Both the position numbers and the translations under genes were made by a program. From Coleofasciculus sp040219735 (GTDB lineage: Bacteria; Cyanobacteriota; Cyanobacteriia; Cyanobacteriales; Coleofasciculaceae): a stretch of 64,000 nucleotides of DNA. The notes under the pieces were generated by a model. It was given only the letters and a program-made list of their open reading frames with translations. It searched no databases and had not been told where the DNA came from. Every line of letters begins with the position of its first letter. Within the stretch, counting starts at the first letter, position 1. Of this stretch, positions 45,336 to 55,200 are shown piece after piece. The stretch lies in NCBI GenBank assembly GCA_040219735.1, contig JAVJRX010000050.1. One strand, written 5' to 3'.

Positions 45336-46544
45336 TTAAACAGCTACCGGAGTTGCTTTCAACTCAAAAATCTTCTCAATCACATCTTCAACCACCTTAT
45401 CGGGTGTAGATGCTCCAGAGGTTACACCGACAACAATTTCACCGTCTGGGAGCCAATTGTCCGTCACCGTCATATCTTGATGCAGTACCTTGTGATCAAT
45501 CCGATTCCCCGGACCAATTCGCTCGGCGCTGTCGATGTGATAGGAGGGAATCTTCCGTTCAATGGCAATTTGTTGCAGTTGCGTCGTATTGGATGAGTTA
45601 AAGCCACCAATCACGACTATTAAATCTAACCTTTGCTCAACCAACTCCAACATCGCATCCTGTCGCTCTTGAGTTGCATCGCAGATGGTGTTAAAACTCT
45701 GAAAATGCTGATTCAGTTGGTCAGGACCATACTTTTTCATCATCGTGCGCTCAAACAGCTTCCCAATTTGCTCGGTTTCGCTTTTGAGCATGGTGGTTTG
45801 GTTAGCTATGCCAATATGCTCCAAATCCCGCTCCGGGTCAAATCCCTCTGAAGTGGCGCGGCTGAATTTTGCCATAAATTCGTCCCGATTCCCACCATTG
45901 AGAATATAGTTGGTGACATACTCGGCTTCTTGTAGATTCAGCACCACGAGGTATTTACCAGCAAAGGAACTGGTAGCTATGGTTTCTTCGTGCTTATACT
46001 TGCCGTGAATGATGGAGGTGTACTCTTTCTTCTTATGCTTCTCCACCGTATGCCATACCTTGGATACCCAAGGACAGGTAGTATCGACAATCTTACAGTT
46101 TTTATCATTGAGTAGTTGCATTTCCTGAACGCTGGCACCAAAGGCAGGTAAAATTACCACATCACCCGCACCAACGATAGAAAAGTCTTTTGTCCCTTCC
46201 TCAACGGGGACAAAGTTGACGTTCATATTCTGTAGGCGCTGATTGACGGAGGGATTATGGATAATTTCATTCGTCATCCAGATGCGCTCGGTGGGAAAAT
46301 GTTGGCGAGTTTCATACGCCATAGCCACAGCGCGTTCCACACCCCAGCAAAAGCCATAAGCCTCTGCCAGGTGAATGGTCACATCACCCCGTTTGAGTTG
46401 ATAGTTATTATCACGGATTTCTTGAATCAAGCTGCTTTGATATTCGGATTGAAGCTGAGTCGCCACTTCAGCCTCGTGACCAAATCCCTTACGGTGATAG
46501 TTTTCTGAACTATGGAGTGAACGTTTGAAGGCTTTTGTATCCAT
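45336..46544 (-). CDS. ispH: 4-hydroxy-3-methylbut-2-enyl diphosphate reductase
   Basis: The 402-residue protein is of the longer cyanobacterial/plant IspH type. The three cysteines that hold the iron-sulfur cluster are visible in EAYGFCWGVERAV (about 67), VDTTCPWVSKVWH (about 156) and NTICDATQERQDAM (about 290). SNTTQLQQIA and VTSGASTPDKVVEDV complete the family pattern. The enzyme catalyses the last step of the MEP pathway, giving IPP and DMAPP for carotenoids, phytol and quinones. It is monocistronic, with the spacer upstream (46545-46730) containing 7-bp CAGTTAA repeats and a pyrimidine tract. Confidence 0.96.
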   Translation of the reverse strand: MDTKAFKRSLHSSENYHRKGFGHEAEVATQLQSEYQSSLIQEIRDNNYQLKRGDVTIHLAEAYGFCWGVERAVAMAYETRQHFPTERIWMTNEIIHNPSVNQRLQNMNVNFVPVEEGTKDFSIVGAGDVVILPAFGASVQEMQLLNDKNCKIVDTTCPWVSKVWHTVEKHKKKEYTSIIHGKYKHEETIATSSFAGKYLVVLNLQEAEYVTNYILNGGNRDEFMAKFSRATSEGFDPERDLEHIGIANQTTMLKSETEQIGKLFERTMMKKYGPDQLNQHFQSFNTICDATQERQDAMLELVEQRLDLIVVIGGFNSSNTTQLQQIAIERKIPSYHIDSAERIGPGNRIDHKVLHQDMTVTDNWLPDGEIVVGVTSGASTPDKVVEDVIEKIFELKATPVAV

Positions 46545-46619
46545 GAAGCTTGTTTAGCAGATGAGTGTATACAATTGTTTACTCCTTTCGATCATAAAAT
46601 GAATCCGGTTGGGTCAGTG

Positions 46620-46730
46620 AACAGTTAACAGTTAACAGTTAACAGGAAGCGTTTTGAGTTAGCTTCCCCAGCTTCCCCAGCTTCCCCATCTGCCCATCTT
46701 CTCCATCTCCCCATCTTCCCATCCCCAGTC
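46620..46730. repeat. CAGTTAA heptamer repeats and CTTCCCCAG tract
   Basis: Three CAGTTAA units plus CAG lie at about 46622-46645. About nine short pyrimidine-rich units (CTTCCCCAG, CTTCCCCATC and similar) follow up to 46730. They reach the 3' end of the SGNH hydrolase gene. Confidence 0.75.
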
Positions 46731-47634
46731 ACAATCCGCCATCGCTCGCGAGTTGATCTGTGACTTGTAGGGCATAGTGCCAAATTAAATAGCCTTGAGG
46801 ATTTAGGTGCAAGCCGTCGGTACTCAATTCCATGTTTAGATTGCCCTCAGTATCGGCAAATAGGGGATAGAGATCCAGGTAAATGACATCTTCCGACTCC
46901 GCGATCGCTTTCAATCGCTGGTTAATCTCGACAATACGACTGTTGGGGATTTCCAGGAGGCGATCGCGTCCTTCCCAGGTGGCTTTATCCCCGCTATGGG
47001 GCAAAATCGACTGAACGATGATTTTGGCTTGGGGATGAGTGCGCCGCAGGTAGCGAATAATCAGCCGTTGGTTGGCTAAGATGGTCTCATCTGTGACACC
47101 TCGAATGATGTCGTTGATGCCAATCATCAAAAAGATGATATCTGGCTGGGTTTGATCCAACACATCTAAGCGATTCAGCAATCCGGCTGTCGTTTCGCCA
47201 GAAATTCCCTGGTTCAGCCAAGTTCGTTGAGTGGGTAGCATCTCATTGGGAAACCAGAGACTGATGGAATCCCCCAGCAGTATGGCTAAATCCTCCGGCT
47301 TCTGCTCCACCATCACCTCAGCTTCTTGCTCCAGCAGCGCCACCCACTGCTGGTAGTTAAACTGGTGGCGCGGTCCGAGTTCGGGGACAGGGGTAGGGGT
47401 TGCTTCTTTTGTCGCATCAGTGGCTAGAGATTGGCTAACCGCAGAAGGGATCGCTCCTTGGTATTGGCGCAGCAATACCCCCGCGATCGCTAGCACCAGT
47501 AAGCCATTGACAGCGAGGGAGAAAACCGCCCAAATTGGAAAGCTTTTCGAGGTTGTGGACACTTGTCTAGATTCAGCATCGGCTCTCTCATCAGATTGTA
47601 GTCCTATTCCACTTTTGCCGATCATCAAAACCAT
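46729..47634 (-). CDS. SGNH/GDSL-family hydrolase, membrane-anchored
   Basis: The 301-residue protein has an N-terminal membrane segment (about 33-56, PIWAVFSLAVNGLLVLAIAGVLL) followed by an SGNH domain. Block I is AILLGDSISLWFP with Ser about 121. Block II Gly is in NQGISGETTAGLL, block III Asn in FLMIGINDI (about 174), and block V is LSTDGLHLNPQGY, with the catalytic Asp/His near 274-277. Such enzymes are esterases acting on lipids, acyl groups or glycan acetyl groups. A 10-bp perfect hairpin sits 6 bases upstream of the ATG, so the initiation site may be occluded or the true start may be internal. Confidence 0.87.
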   Translation of the reverse strand: MVLMIGKSGIGLQSDERADAESRQVSTTSKSFPIWAVFSLAVNGLLVLAIAGVLLRQYQGAIPSAVSQSLATDATKEATPTPVPELGPRHQFNYQQWVALLEQEAEVMVEQKPEDLAILLGDSISLWFPNEMLPTQRTWLNQGISGETTAGLLNRLDVLDQTQPDIIFLMIGINDIIRGVTDETILANQRLIIRYLRRTHPQAKIIVQSILPHSGDKATWEGRDRLLEIPNSRIVEINQRLKAIAESEDVIYLDLYPLFADTEGNLNMELSTDGLHLNPQGYLIWHYALQVTDQLASDGGL

Positions 47635-47640
47635 GACAAA

Positions 47641-47662
47641 GGGGCAATTCCTGAATTGCCCC
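47641..47662 (-). terminator. Hairpin between amt and the SGNH gene
   Basis: GGGGCAATTC and GAATTGCCCC form a perfect 10-bp stem with a CT loop. On the minus strand it lies after the amt stop and just ahead of the SGNH start codon. It is followed by only a short T-run, so it may be a weak terminator or translational block. Confidence 0.5.
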
Positions 47663-47713
47663 TATAGGATGTTATTGGCAATTAACCAGCTTTCCTAACT
47701 AGAAGCACTTCCG

Positions 47714-49288
47714 TTAAACTTCCGATCCGCGAGGAATGTCAGCCGTACTACCACTGACACTACCAAAAGAGCTACTGGTCAACACGTCTGATTCCTTAAC
47801 AAATCCACTGTAGGCTTCCATCCCGTGTTCGCTAATATCCAAACCATGGATTTCTTCTTCCGGATGTACTCGTAGTCCCAAAGTCGCTTTCAGAGCTAGC
47901 CACACAAGGGAGCTAAATACGACAGTGAAACCACCTACACAGAGGATACCCAACAGTTGAATACCCAGTTGACCGACTCCTCCCCCATAAATCAAGCCAA
48001 GTGGTTGACCCGCATCATTTTCAGCGAAGGTAAAGATACCAACAGCAATGGTACCCCAGATCCCGTTAACTAAGTGGACAGAGGTCGCACCCACGGGGTC
48101 ATCGATATGGATATTGTCAAAGAAGGAAACCGCAAAAACCACAATAATGCCCCCAATCAGACCAATTATGATCGCTGAGAGATAGGAAACAGCATTACAG
48201 GGGGCGGTAATCGCAACTAAGCCGGCTAAGATACCGTTGATAATCATCGAAAGGTCAGGTTTACCATCTTTTGTCCAAGAGGTAATCGTGGCAGAAATAC
48301 CGCCAGCCGCAGCCGCGAGGTTTGTGGTTACAGCAATATACGGCACATTTTCAGTAGCAGCCAGTTCTGAGCCGGGGTTGAAACCAAACCAGCCGATCCA
48401 CAGAATCAAGCATCCCAGTGTGGCAATACTCATATTGTGACCGGGAATCGCATTGATTTGACCATCTCTATATTTTCCTTCACGCGGTCCGAGAAAGGCA
48501 GCTCCCATCAACGCCGCCCAACCACCAACCGAGTGAACCACGGTTGAGCCAGCAAAGTCGGAAAAGCCCATTTCTGATAGCCAGCCACCACCCCAAACCC
48601 AGTGTCCGGTGATGGGATAGGATATCCCGGTGATCAGAAGACTGAAAACGAGAAAGTCAACAAACCTAATCCGTTCAGCAACCGCACCCGAAACAATGGT
48701 GGCGGCGGTTCCAGCGAAGGCAGCTTGGAATAGGAAAAACAAGGAGATGGGTAAGCCTTCAGGAAATGGATCGAGTCCATAAGTACCCGGATCGGTACTC
48801 GTTAAGAAAAATCCACCCACACCAATCAATCCATTTCCGGCACCGAACATGAATGAAAACCCAATTGCCCAAAATGCAATGGTGGCTAAGGCAAAGACAA
48901 TCAGGTTTTTGGCGAGAATGTTAACCGCATTTTTCTGACGACAGAATCCGGTTTCTAGCATACCGAATCCGGCATTCATGAAGATCACCAGAATGGCAGC
49001 AATCAACACCCAGATGGCGTTTAACGTTCCCTGGAGTTGGGCAATGGCATCGGCGTCAACCGCTTCAGTTTGAGCAACGGCTGCCGTATTCCAAACCACG
49101 ACAATAATGGCTGTGAGGGGAATACAAGCTAGCCAGTAGGGAGAAAAGGATTTAGCGATGGTTTTCAAGGGGTCAAAATAGGGAGAATCCCCAAAGCCTG
49201 GAGAAAACCGTTGTAAATCAACTTGTCTAGTTTTGGGGGGAGACTTTTTTCTGTCGAAACTTTTCTCGAACGTTTGTCTAGACATCAT
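47714..49288 (-). CDS. amt: Ammonium transporter Amt
   Basis: The 524-residue protein has an unusual cytosolic-looking N-terminal extension (about 1-50). A hydrophobic leader follows (about 52-72) and then eleven Amt helices starting LNAIWVLIAAILVIFMNAGFGMLETGF. FAGTAATIVSGAVAERI, STVVHSVGGWAALMGAAFLGPR and TSVHLVNGIWGTIAVGIF contain the twin pore histidines of the Amt/Mep/Rh fold. The acidic C-terminal tail (HPEEEIHGLDISEHGMEAYSGF) is the region through which Amt proteins are gated by PII. It takes up ammonium. Upstream, an NtcA box at 49592-49605 could serve this gene or the divergent sRNA. Confidence 0.94.
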   Translation of the reverse strand: MMSRQTFEKSFDRKKSPPKTRQVDLQRFSPGFGDSPYFDPLKTIAKSFSPYWLACIPLTAIIVVVWNTAAVAQTEAVDADAIAQLQGTLNAIWVLIAAILVIFMNAGFGMLETGFCRQKNAVNILAKNLIVFALATIAFWAIGFSFMFGAGNGLIGVGGFFLTSTDPGTYGLDPFPEGLPISLFFLFQAAFAGTAATIVSGAVAERIRFVDFLVFSLLITGISYPITGHWVWGGGWLSEMGFSDFAGSTVVHSVGGWAALMGAAFLGPREGKYRDGQINAIPGHNMSIATLGCLILWIGWFGFNPGSELAATENVPYIAVTTNLAAAAGGISATITSWTKDGKPDLSMIINGILAGLVAITAPCNAVSYLSAIIIGLIGGIIVVFAVSFFDNIHIDDPVGATSVHLVNGIWGTIAVGIFTFAENDAGQPLGLIYGGGVGQLGIQLLGILCVGGFTVVFSSLVWLALKATLGLRVHPEEEIHGLDISEHGMEAYSGFVKESDVLTSSSFGSVSGSTADIPRGSEV

Positions 49289-49591
49289 TTCGCTCTCTTT
49301 CCTGTTTTTCTAGTGGAACACATCCTAACATTGAGCTAAGAAGCGGTAAATAAAGTCATTGGAAGTACGACTTAGAGATGGGGTAAGTATCTGAGTATGA
49401 CAGAACTCTGTACCTTTTTTTTGTTTGCTGCCTGATTAAGGAATCGGGAGTTTAGCAAGTTGGCTTGTCTACTTCAGACAAAACCCTACAAATAAGTTGC
49501 AAGATAGTCAAGAGCCTCAATTCTTCTCAATAACTAGGTTCATTATCTTTAGTAAATTTTCAAATCTTCTATTTTTTGGCTCCATAGTTCT

Positions 49592-49605
49592 GTAACAAAA
49601 TATAC
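49592..49605. promoter_or_regulatory. NtcA-binding site (GTA-N8-TAC)
   Basis: GTAACAAAATATAC matches the NtcA consensus GTA-N8-TAC exactly. A TAAAAAT sequence about 21 bases downstream on the plus strand (49626) is an acceptable -10 region for a class II NtcA-activated promoter, with a start near 49638. On the minus strand, amt begins about 300 bases away. Confidence 0.7.
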
Positions 49606-49637
49606 TTTTTTCGACGGTGGGTCTTTAAAAATTATGG

Positions 49638-49721
49638 CGGTAGCTCCCTAGCCAGGAGTTTTTGCCATCAAGACTTTGGTCAACCCGTCAGAGGTTTGGC
49701 ATCCTGAGTTGACCTTTTTTT
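49638..49721 (+). ncRNA. Candidate NtcA-activated small RNA (NsiR4-like)
   Basis: An NtcA box at the right distance is followed by a roughly 84-base unit without an ORF. It opens with a short CTCC...GGAG hairpin (49645-49659). It ends in a long hairpin (GGTCAAC/GTTGACC with an inner TCAG-GG/CCTGA stem) and seven Ts. This is the architecture described for NsiR4, the NtcA-controlled sRNA of cyanobacteria that represses a glutamine synthetase inactivating factor mRNA. The identity is inferred from layout and general resemblance, not from an alignment. Confidence 0.55.
49678..49721 (+). terminator. Rho-independent terminator of the sRNA candidate
   Basis: GGTCAAC (49678-49684) pairs with GTTGACC (49708-49714). 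An inner TCAG(a)GG pairs with CCTGA, and seven T residues follow at 49715-49721. No protein gene on the plus strand precedes it within 4.7 kb, which argues that it ends a short RNA started nearby. Confidence 0.75.
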
Positions 49722-49987
49722 GCTTAGAGAGCTAACCGTCGTTTTGATTTTGCCTAATCTTGTTGATTTGACGATAATTAAGACTTGAATGAAACCTGAT
49801 AATTTAAGTCTCTACAATAAGTTATTAATTAATAAAAAATATTGACCACGCTTTTTTGGCTGGTATTCTAAGGTAGTCATATCAGTTTGAGATTCTAAAT
49901 GACATGAGATCCAGAGCGATCGCGCCAATGTGTTAACCTCCAGAGTACTCTAGTTAGTAGCGATCGCGATAAATATAGGGGACATGA

Positions 49988-51043
49988 ATGAAACTGTTTG
50001 TGCCAGGTCGCCTTTGTCTGTTTGGTGAGCATAGCGATTGGGCGGGAGGGTATCGTCGCCTGAATCCTCAGCTTGGAAAAGGCTACACCATCATCACAGG
50101 AACCAATCAAGGACTCTATGCCAAAGTCAAGCCCCACCCTACCCACTTCATTCTTCACGCTTCCCTGAGTGATGGTACTCGTCCAGACGCGATTCAGTTG
50201 CCCATGGAACGCCGTGTTCTCCTGGCTGAAGCACAAAAGGGAGAGTTTTGGAGTTATGCGGCGGGCGTTGCTTATCATTTTCTCACCTACTTCCAAGTTG
50301 GTGGCATAGAAATCGATAACTATCAAACCGATTTACCCATTCAGAAAGGGTTATCCTCCAGTGCAGCCGTTTGCGTTTTAGTCGCACGCGCTTTTAATTA
50401 CTTGTATGACTTGAAGATGACTCGGCGAGGCGAAATGGAATACGCTTATCTGGGTGAGACAAGCACACCCTCTCGCTGCGGACGTATGGATCAAGCCTGC
50501 GCTTATGGAAATCAACCAATCGCCATGATTTTCGATGGTGCATCGACAGATATTATCGAGCTAAACGTTCCCAAGGATTTGTTTTTTGTCATTGTTGATC
50601 TCGGTGCGAGTAAAAATACCCAGGAAATTCTCAGTCGTCTGAATCAGTGTTATCCCTTTGGTACTGATAACGTGCAGAAAAATGTCCAGCACTATCTTGG
50701 CACTATTAGTTATCAAATTACTCAAGAAGCCGTTGAAGCATTACAAGTCGGCGATGCGCTAAAGCTGGGTCAGTTGATGACCAAGGCACAAGCTGAATTT
50801 GACCGCTATCTCATCCCCGCTTGTTCCCAACAATTGACGGCTCCCGTTTTGCATCAACTGCTCAATTATGAGCCGATTCAACCTTATATTTTAGGGGGCA
50901 AGGGTGTAGGTTCTCAAGGCGATGGCACTGCCCAATTTATTGTTAAAGATAAAACGAATCAACAAAAAGTTATCCGAATTATTCAGCGAGACTTTCCCCA
51001 AATGCATCCCTTGACTTTAACCATTCATGCCAATCACGAGTAG
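49988..51043 (+). CDS. GHMP family sugar kinase
   Basis: The 351-residue protein starts MKLFVPGRLCLFGEHSDWAGG, GHMP motif 1 as in galactokinase and mevalonate kinase. Motif 2 is LPIQKGLSSSAAVCVLVARAFN (about 117-138, ATP-binding loop), and the C-terminal Gly-rich motif 3 is ILGGKGVGSQGDGTAQF (about 303-319). AGGGGA sits a few bases before the ATG, and HIP1 octamers flank it. The substrate is probably a sugar or sugar-like alcohol. It is not obviously galactose, since the classical galactokinase start differs and no gal genes are near. Monocistronic. Confidence 0.85.
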   Translation: MKLFVPGRLCLFGEHSDWAGGYRRLNPQLGKGYTIITGTNQGLYAKVKPHPTHFILHASLSDGTRPDAIQLPMERRVLLAEAQKGEFWSYAAGVAYHFLTYFQVGGIEIDNYQTDLPIQKGLSSSAAVCVLVARAFNYLYDLKMTRRGEMEYAYLGETSTPSRCGRMDQACAYGNQPIAMIFDGASTDIIELNVPKDLFFVIVDLGASKNTQEILSRLNQCYPFGTDNVQKNVQHYLGTISYQITQEAVEALQVGDALKLGQLMTKAQAEFDRYLIPACSQQLTAPVLHQLLNYEPIQPYILGGKGVGSQGDGTAQFIVKDKTNQQKVIRIIQRDFPQMHPLTLTIHANHE

Positions 51044-51761
51044 TCTTGACCCTTCACTTCGCTCCAGGAAACCTGGTTTGTAGGGGCGGGTTTATGTGAT
51101 GCAAGTGCCAGCTATTTATGATAACGTTACCTCAAACCCATTCTTTCTGAATGTCGGGGCTCTTTTCACTACTATCATGTCCTTTGCACAAGAGATGTGA
51201 CTCGCGCCCGCCCCGACTTGATCCTTCGCTTTTGCCACGGCGATTAAAATCGCTTCTACACAAACAAAGTCCGCCTACGCGGACTGAGTTATAACGGGGG
51301 TGGCTAACCTGAATTTGGTTTCTGTGCATAGGTCTTCATTCTATGTCAAAGTAGAGAAAAGCGCACCGACGTGCATTGGTGTCAACTTAAGGTAAAGAAC
51401 TCTTAGAGCGGGGGGTGTAGGGGCGGGTTTTACAGATAACATGAGAGCACCCAACTGATAACTTGACTAAACCCGCCCTTCTCCCATAACCGGAGGAGCA
51501 GAAACCCCATAGCTGAAAATTAGAATGGGTAAGGGTTATGGCTTAAGTTGACACGGATGACCGACGTGCGCCCTCTATTAGACGTGCGCTTTTTATTACG
51601 CGATCGCTCTTTTTTTTATCGAATGAAATTATTATCGAGAACACCCATTCAGTCATCGACTCATATACTTAAATTGCCGAAAAATGGTAATTTATTTGAT
51701 TCAATAATCCCTGGCTTGAATTGGCAATTTTTGTAACGGTTAATTTGACTGAACCGATGCT
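51044..51761. other. Composite of intergenic repeats
   Basis: This 718-base spacer holds a half copy of the GGGGCGGGTTT element (about 51083) and the TGCACAAGAGATGTG repeat (51186-51219). It also holds the three-hairpin repeat (about 51240-51320) and an inverted pair GCGCACCGACGTGC...TTAA (51361-51390) / TTAA...GCGC (51543-51572) around a full GGGGCGGGTTT element (51420-51479). The ORF at 51548-51736 starts in a repeat and is not convincing. Confidence 0.75.
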
Positions 51762-51968
51762 CTATGACTCTTCTGACAACTGCTCTAATTCTCGCAGCGC
51801 CTGTTGACCCGCACCAACGGCTAATCCCATCACACCGCCAATAGTGGCATATTGATACATGGCATTGGGTCGCTGATCTGCATGATTAATTTCAGCCACC
51901 CCGATGCCTAATATGACACCAGCAACGCCAGTGATAACGCTAGAAAAAATAATTCGCTTAATATTCAT
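51762..51968 (-). CDS. Small glycine-rich membrane protein
   Basis: The 68-residue protein has two hydrophobic segments, about 6-24 (IIFSSVITGVAGVILGIGV) and 41-55 (ATIGGVMGLAVGAGQ). A hydrophilic loop (AEINHADQRPNAMYQY) separates them, and the tail is acidic (LRELEQLSEES). It is a plausible short inner-membrane hairpin protein of a type common in cyanobacteria. No function is known. The ATG is preceded by AGGGGAAA. Confidence 0.65.
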   Translation of the reverse strand: MNIKRIIFSSVITGVAGVILGIGVAEINHADQRPNAMYQYATIGGVMGLAVGAGQQALRELEQLSEES

Positions 51969-52241
51969 AGATTTCCCCTAACCTCAAAAACTGTAGTCAT
52001 CTGGGTTCGATATAAAATACTGAAACACCAAAATTGAGTAATTTTACAGTCGATCTAGATTATGAGAAAATTAAGTTTCAGTCTTCCAGGGAACCCAGTG
52101 TCTTCTACTTTTACGTTTATCAAAGCTTAGGGAAACTGGGGTTATCAAGTCAAATTTTGCAACAAAATTATGGCTTTGTTAACATTGCCTCACATTTGTT
52201 CATATTTTTTGATGAATTCTGATTCATCACGTTAATGAATA

Positions 52242-55200
52242 CTACCGAATTGTTACTTCAGGTTTCGGCTCAAGCTCCTTCGTCTGTGACGTCTTCTGGT
52301 TCTTCCCATTGGAATTAAACAAGCGATCGCTCCCCGACTTGATCACAATATAGAGAATAGGAACCACAAACAGACTCAGGAACGTGGCGACAAACATTCC
52401 ACCGAAAACAGCCGTCCCTAGAGATCGGCGGCTTCCTGATCCTGCGCCTGTCGCGATCACAAGCGGAAAAATCCCAAACAACGTAGAAATCGCCGTCATT
52501 AAAATCGGTCGCAAACGCTGCTGCGCCGCCTCAATCGCGGCTTTTCTCAGCGTCATCCCTTGCTCTCGAAGCTGGTTGGCAAATTCCACAATCAGAATCG
52601 AGTTCTTACTAGCTAAACCAATCAGCATCACCAACCCAATCTGACAGTACACATCATTAGGCAAACCCCGCAAAGATTGAGCCATGAGCGCCCCCAGAAT
52701 AGCCAAAGGAACTGCTAATAGAATAATAATCGGGTCGATATAGCTTTCGTATTGAGCCGCCAACACTAAGAAAACAAAGACCAAGCCAAAGCCAAAAATA
52801 ATCGTCGCTTGACCCCCCGACTGGATTTCTTCCAGAGATAAACCTGACCATTCATAGCCTAATCCCGGCGGTAATACCTCAGCGGCGACTTGTTCCATAG
52901 CTTGAATCGCGTCTCCAGAACTGACTCCCGGCGCGGCTGAACCATTAATTTCAATTGACCGGAACAAGTTATAGTGATTAATGGTTTGCGCCCCTGTCGT
53001 TGGGGTAACGGTAACCAAATTCCCCAAAGGAATCATCTCATCTCGTTCTGAACGCACATAGAGTTGATTAATATCCTCAGGATTCGAGCGGAACTGGGCG
53101 TCAGCTTGGACATAAACCCGATAGGTGCGCCGTTCCAGAGTAAAGTCATTCACATAGCGCGAACCCATATAGGTCTGCAACGTCTCGAAGATATCATCAA
53201 TATCCACCTCCAACGCCTTCGCCCGATTGCGGTTTACCTCAATCTGTAACTGGGGGGTATTGGCTGCATAAGTACTAAACACCGCCTGCAACTGGGGATT
53301 CTGATTGCCAGCACCCAGTAATTTCCCCATATTTTCAATCAACCTATCTAAGCTAAAATTACCTCGGCGGTCTTGGAGTTGAAATTGGAACCCGCCGAAA
53401 CTACCCAATCCCCGAATAGAGGGTGGATTCACAGCAAATACCCTGGCTTCTTTAATCCCAAACAAAGCACCACGGACTTTATTAATAATTGCTTCTGCTG
53501 ACTGAGACGGATCAGTCCGTTCTGACCAAGGTTTCAACGTGGTAAAAACGATCGCGCTATTCGCCGTATTGCCACTAAAGCCAAAACCCCCCACCGCAAA
53601 CGTGGCTCGCACTTCATCCAAGGGTAAAATAATATCTTCAATCTGCTCAATCACATCATGGGTGTAGTTGAGAGACGAACCCTCTGGTCCTTGGACAATG
53701 GTCATAAAATAGCCTTGGTCTTCATCCGGGAGAAACGCCGACGGGACACTTTCGTAAACCCACACCGTTAGTGCCAACAAGCCAATAAACGCCACAATCA
53801 CCAGAGTTTTCACGCGAGTCAGGATAATCAGAAGTCTCCGATATCGCTGCTGCATTCCCTCCAGGAACCAATTAAATCCATCAAAAAAGTGACCCCAAAA
53901 CCCCGTCGCCTCTGGCTTTTGCCGCAAGATTAAGCCAGAAAGGGTTGGCGTCAACGTCAGCGCCATAAAGGTGGAAACGGCAATTGAAAACGCGATCGTT
54001 AAGGCAAATTGCTGATATAATGCCCCCGTTGTCCCCGGAAAGAATGCCACCGGAATAAATACCGCCATTAACACCAATGACGTGGCAATGACCGCCCCCA
54101 CCAATTCCCGCATGGAAATAATCGCCGCTTGCCGAGATTTTATCCCCCCCCGTTGAATCTTTGTGGTGATATCTTCAACCACCACAATCGCATCATCCAC
54201 CACCATCCCCGTGGCTAGGGTCAAACCAAATAGGGTCAAACTGTTAATCGAAAAATCAAAAATCTTGACAAAGGCAAACGTGCCAATGAGAGACACAGGA
54301 ATCGTAATCGCCGGAATGATAGTGGTGCGCCAATCCTGTAAGAAAACAAAGATAACCAAAACCACCAATCCCACCGCTTGTAGCAGGGTAAACACCACTT
54401 CCGAGAGCGATTGGTTAACAAAATCTGTGGTGTCAAAGCCAATATCATAGGTCATTCCTGGTGGGAAATCCGCCGCCAGTTTCACCATTTCTGCTTTAAC
54501 GGCTTTCGCCACATCCAGGGCGTTACTTCCGGGAACGGTAATAATTCCTAACCCGACGGCTTCATTTGCTCGAAATCTCAGAAATGTGCCATAATTTTGC
54601 GCCCCCAATTCCACACGCCCCACGTCGTTAAGTTTAATCAGGGTGCCATCTTCATCTGTGGCTACAATCAGTTCTTCAAAATCCGACACCGTTTCCAAGC
54701 GGCTAATTGCCCGCAGGTCAATTTGATATTGCTGTCCCTCTGGCGCTGGGGGTTGACCGATGCGCCCTGCACCTATCTGGAGATTCTGTTCCCGCAGTGC
54801 ATCGACGACATCTTGAGCCGTCAGGTTACGACTCGCAAGGCGTTGCGGGTCTAGCCAAAGGCGCATTGCATAAGTACGTTCGCCAAAAATTCGCACATTA
54901 CCCACCCCATTAACCCGTTTTAGGGCGTCTACGAGATAAAGGTCAGCGTAGTTACTTAAAAAGAGGTTATCGTACTCGCCATTTTCTGAGTACAGACCAA
55001 ATCCCATCAGGAAGTTATTAGATTCCTTATTTACCGTGACCCCGGTTTGGAGTACGGATTCTGGCAATTGGGGTTCCGCTAAAGACACGCGATTTTGGAC
55101 ATCAACTGCCGCGATATCCTGATCCTTATTCGCTTCAAAGGTGATATTGATTGAACTCGTGCCATCATTGCTACTGCTTGATGTCATGTAGCGCATCCCA

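Noticed and set aside
44984..45596. Several frames on both strands downstream of the methyltransferase
   Set aside because: They run through the GTAGGTTGGGT inverted repeat and the antisense of ispH. No restriction enzyme motif is present.
51548..51736. 62-codon plus-strand frame
   Set aside because: Its first third lies in a dispersed repeat and no family resemblance is seen.
52034..52222. 62-codon plus-strand frame upstream of the RND gene 3' end
   Set aside because: AT-rich with no ribosome-binding site and no recognisable domain. Possible but unsupported.
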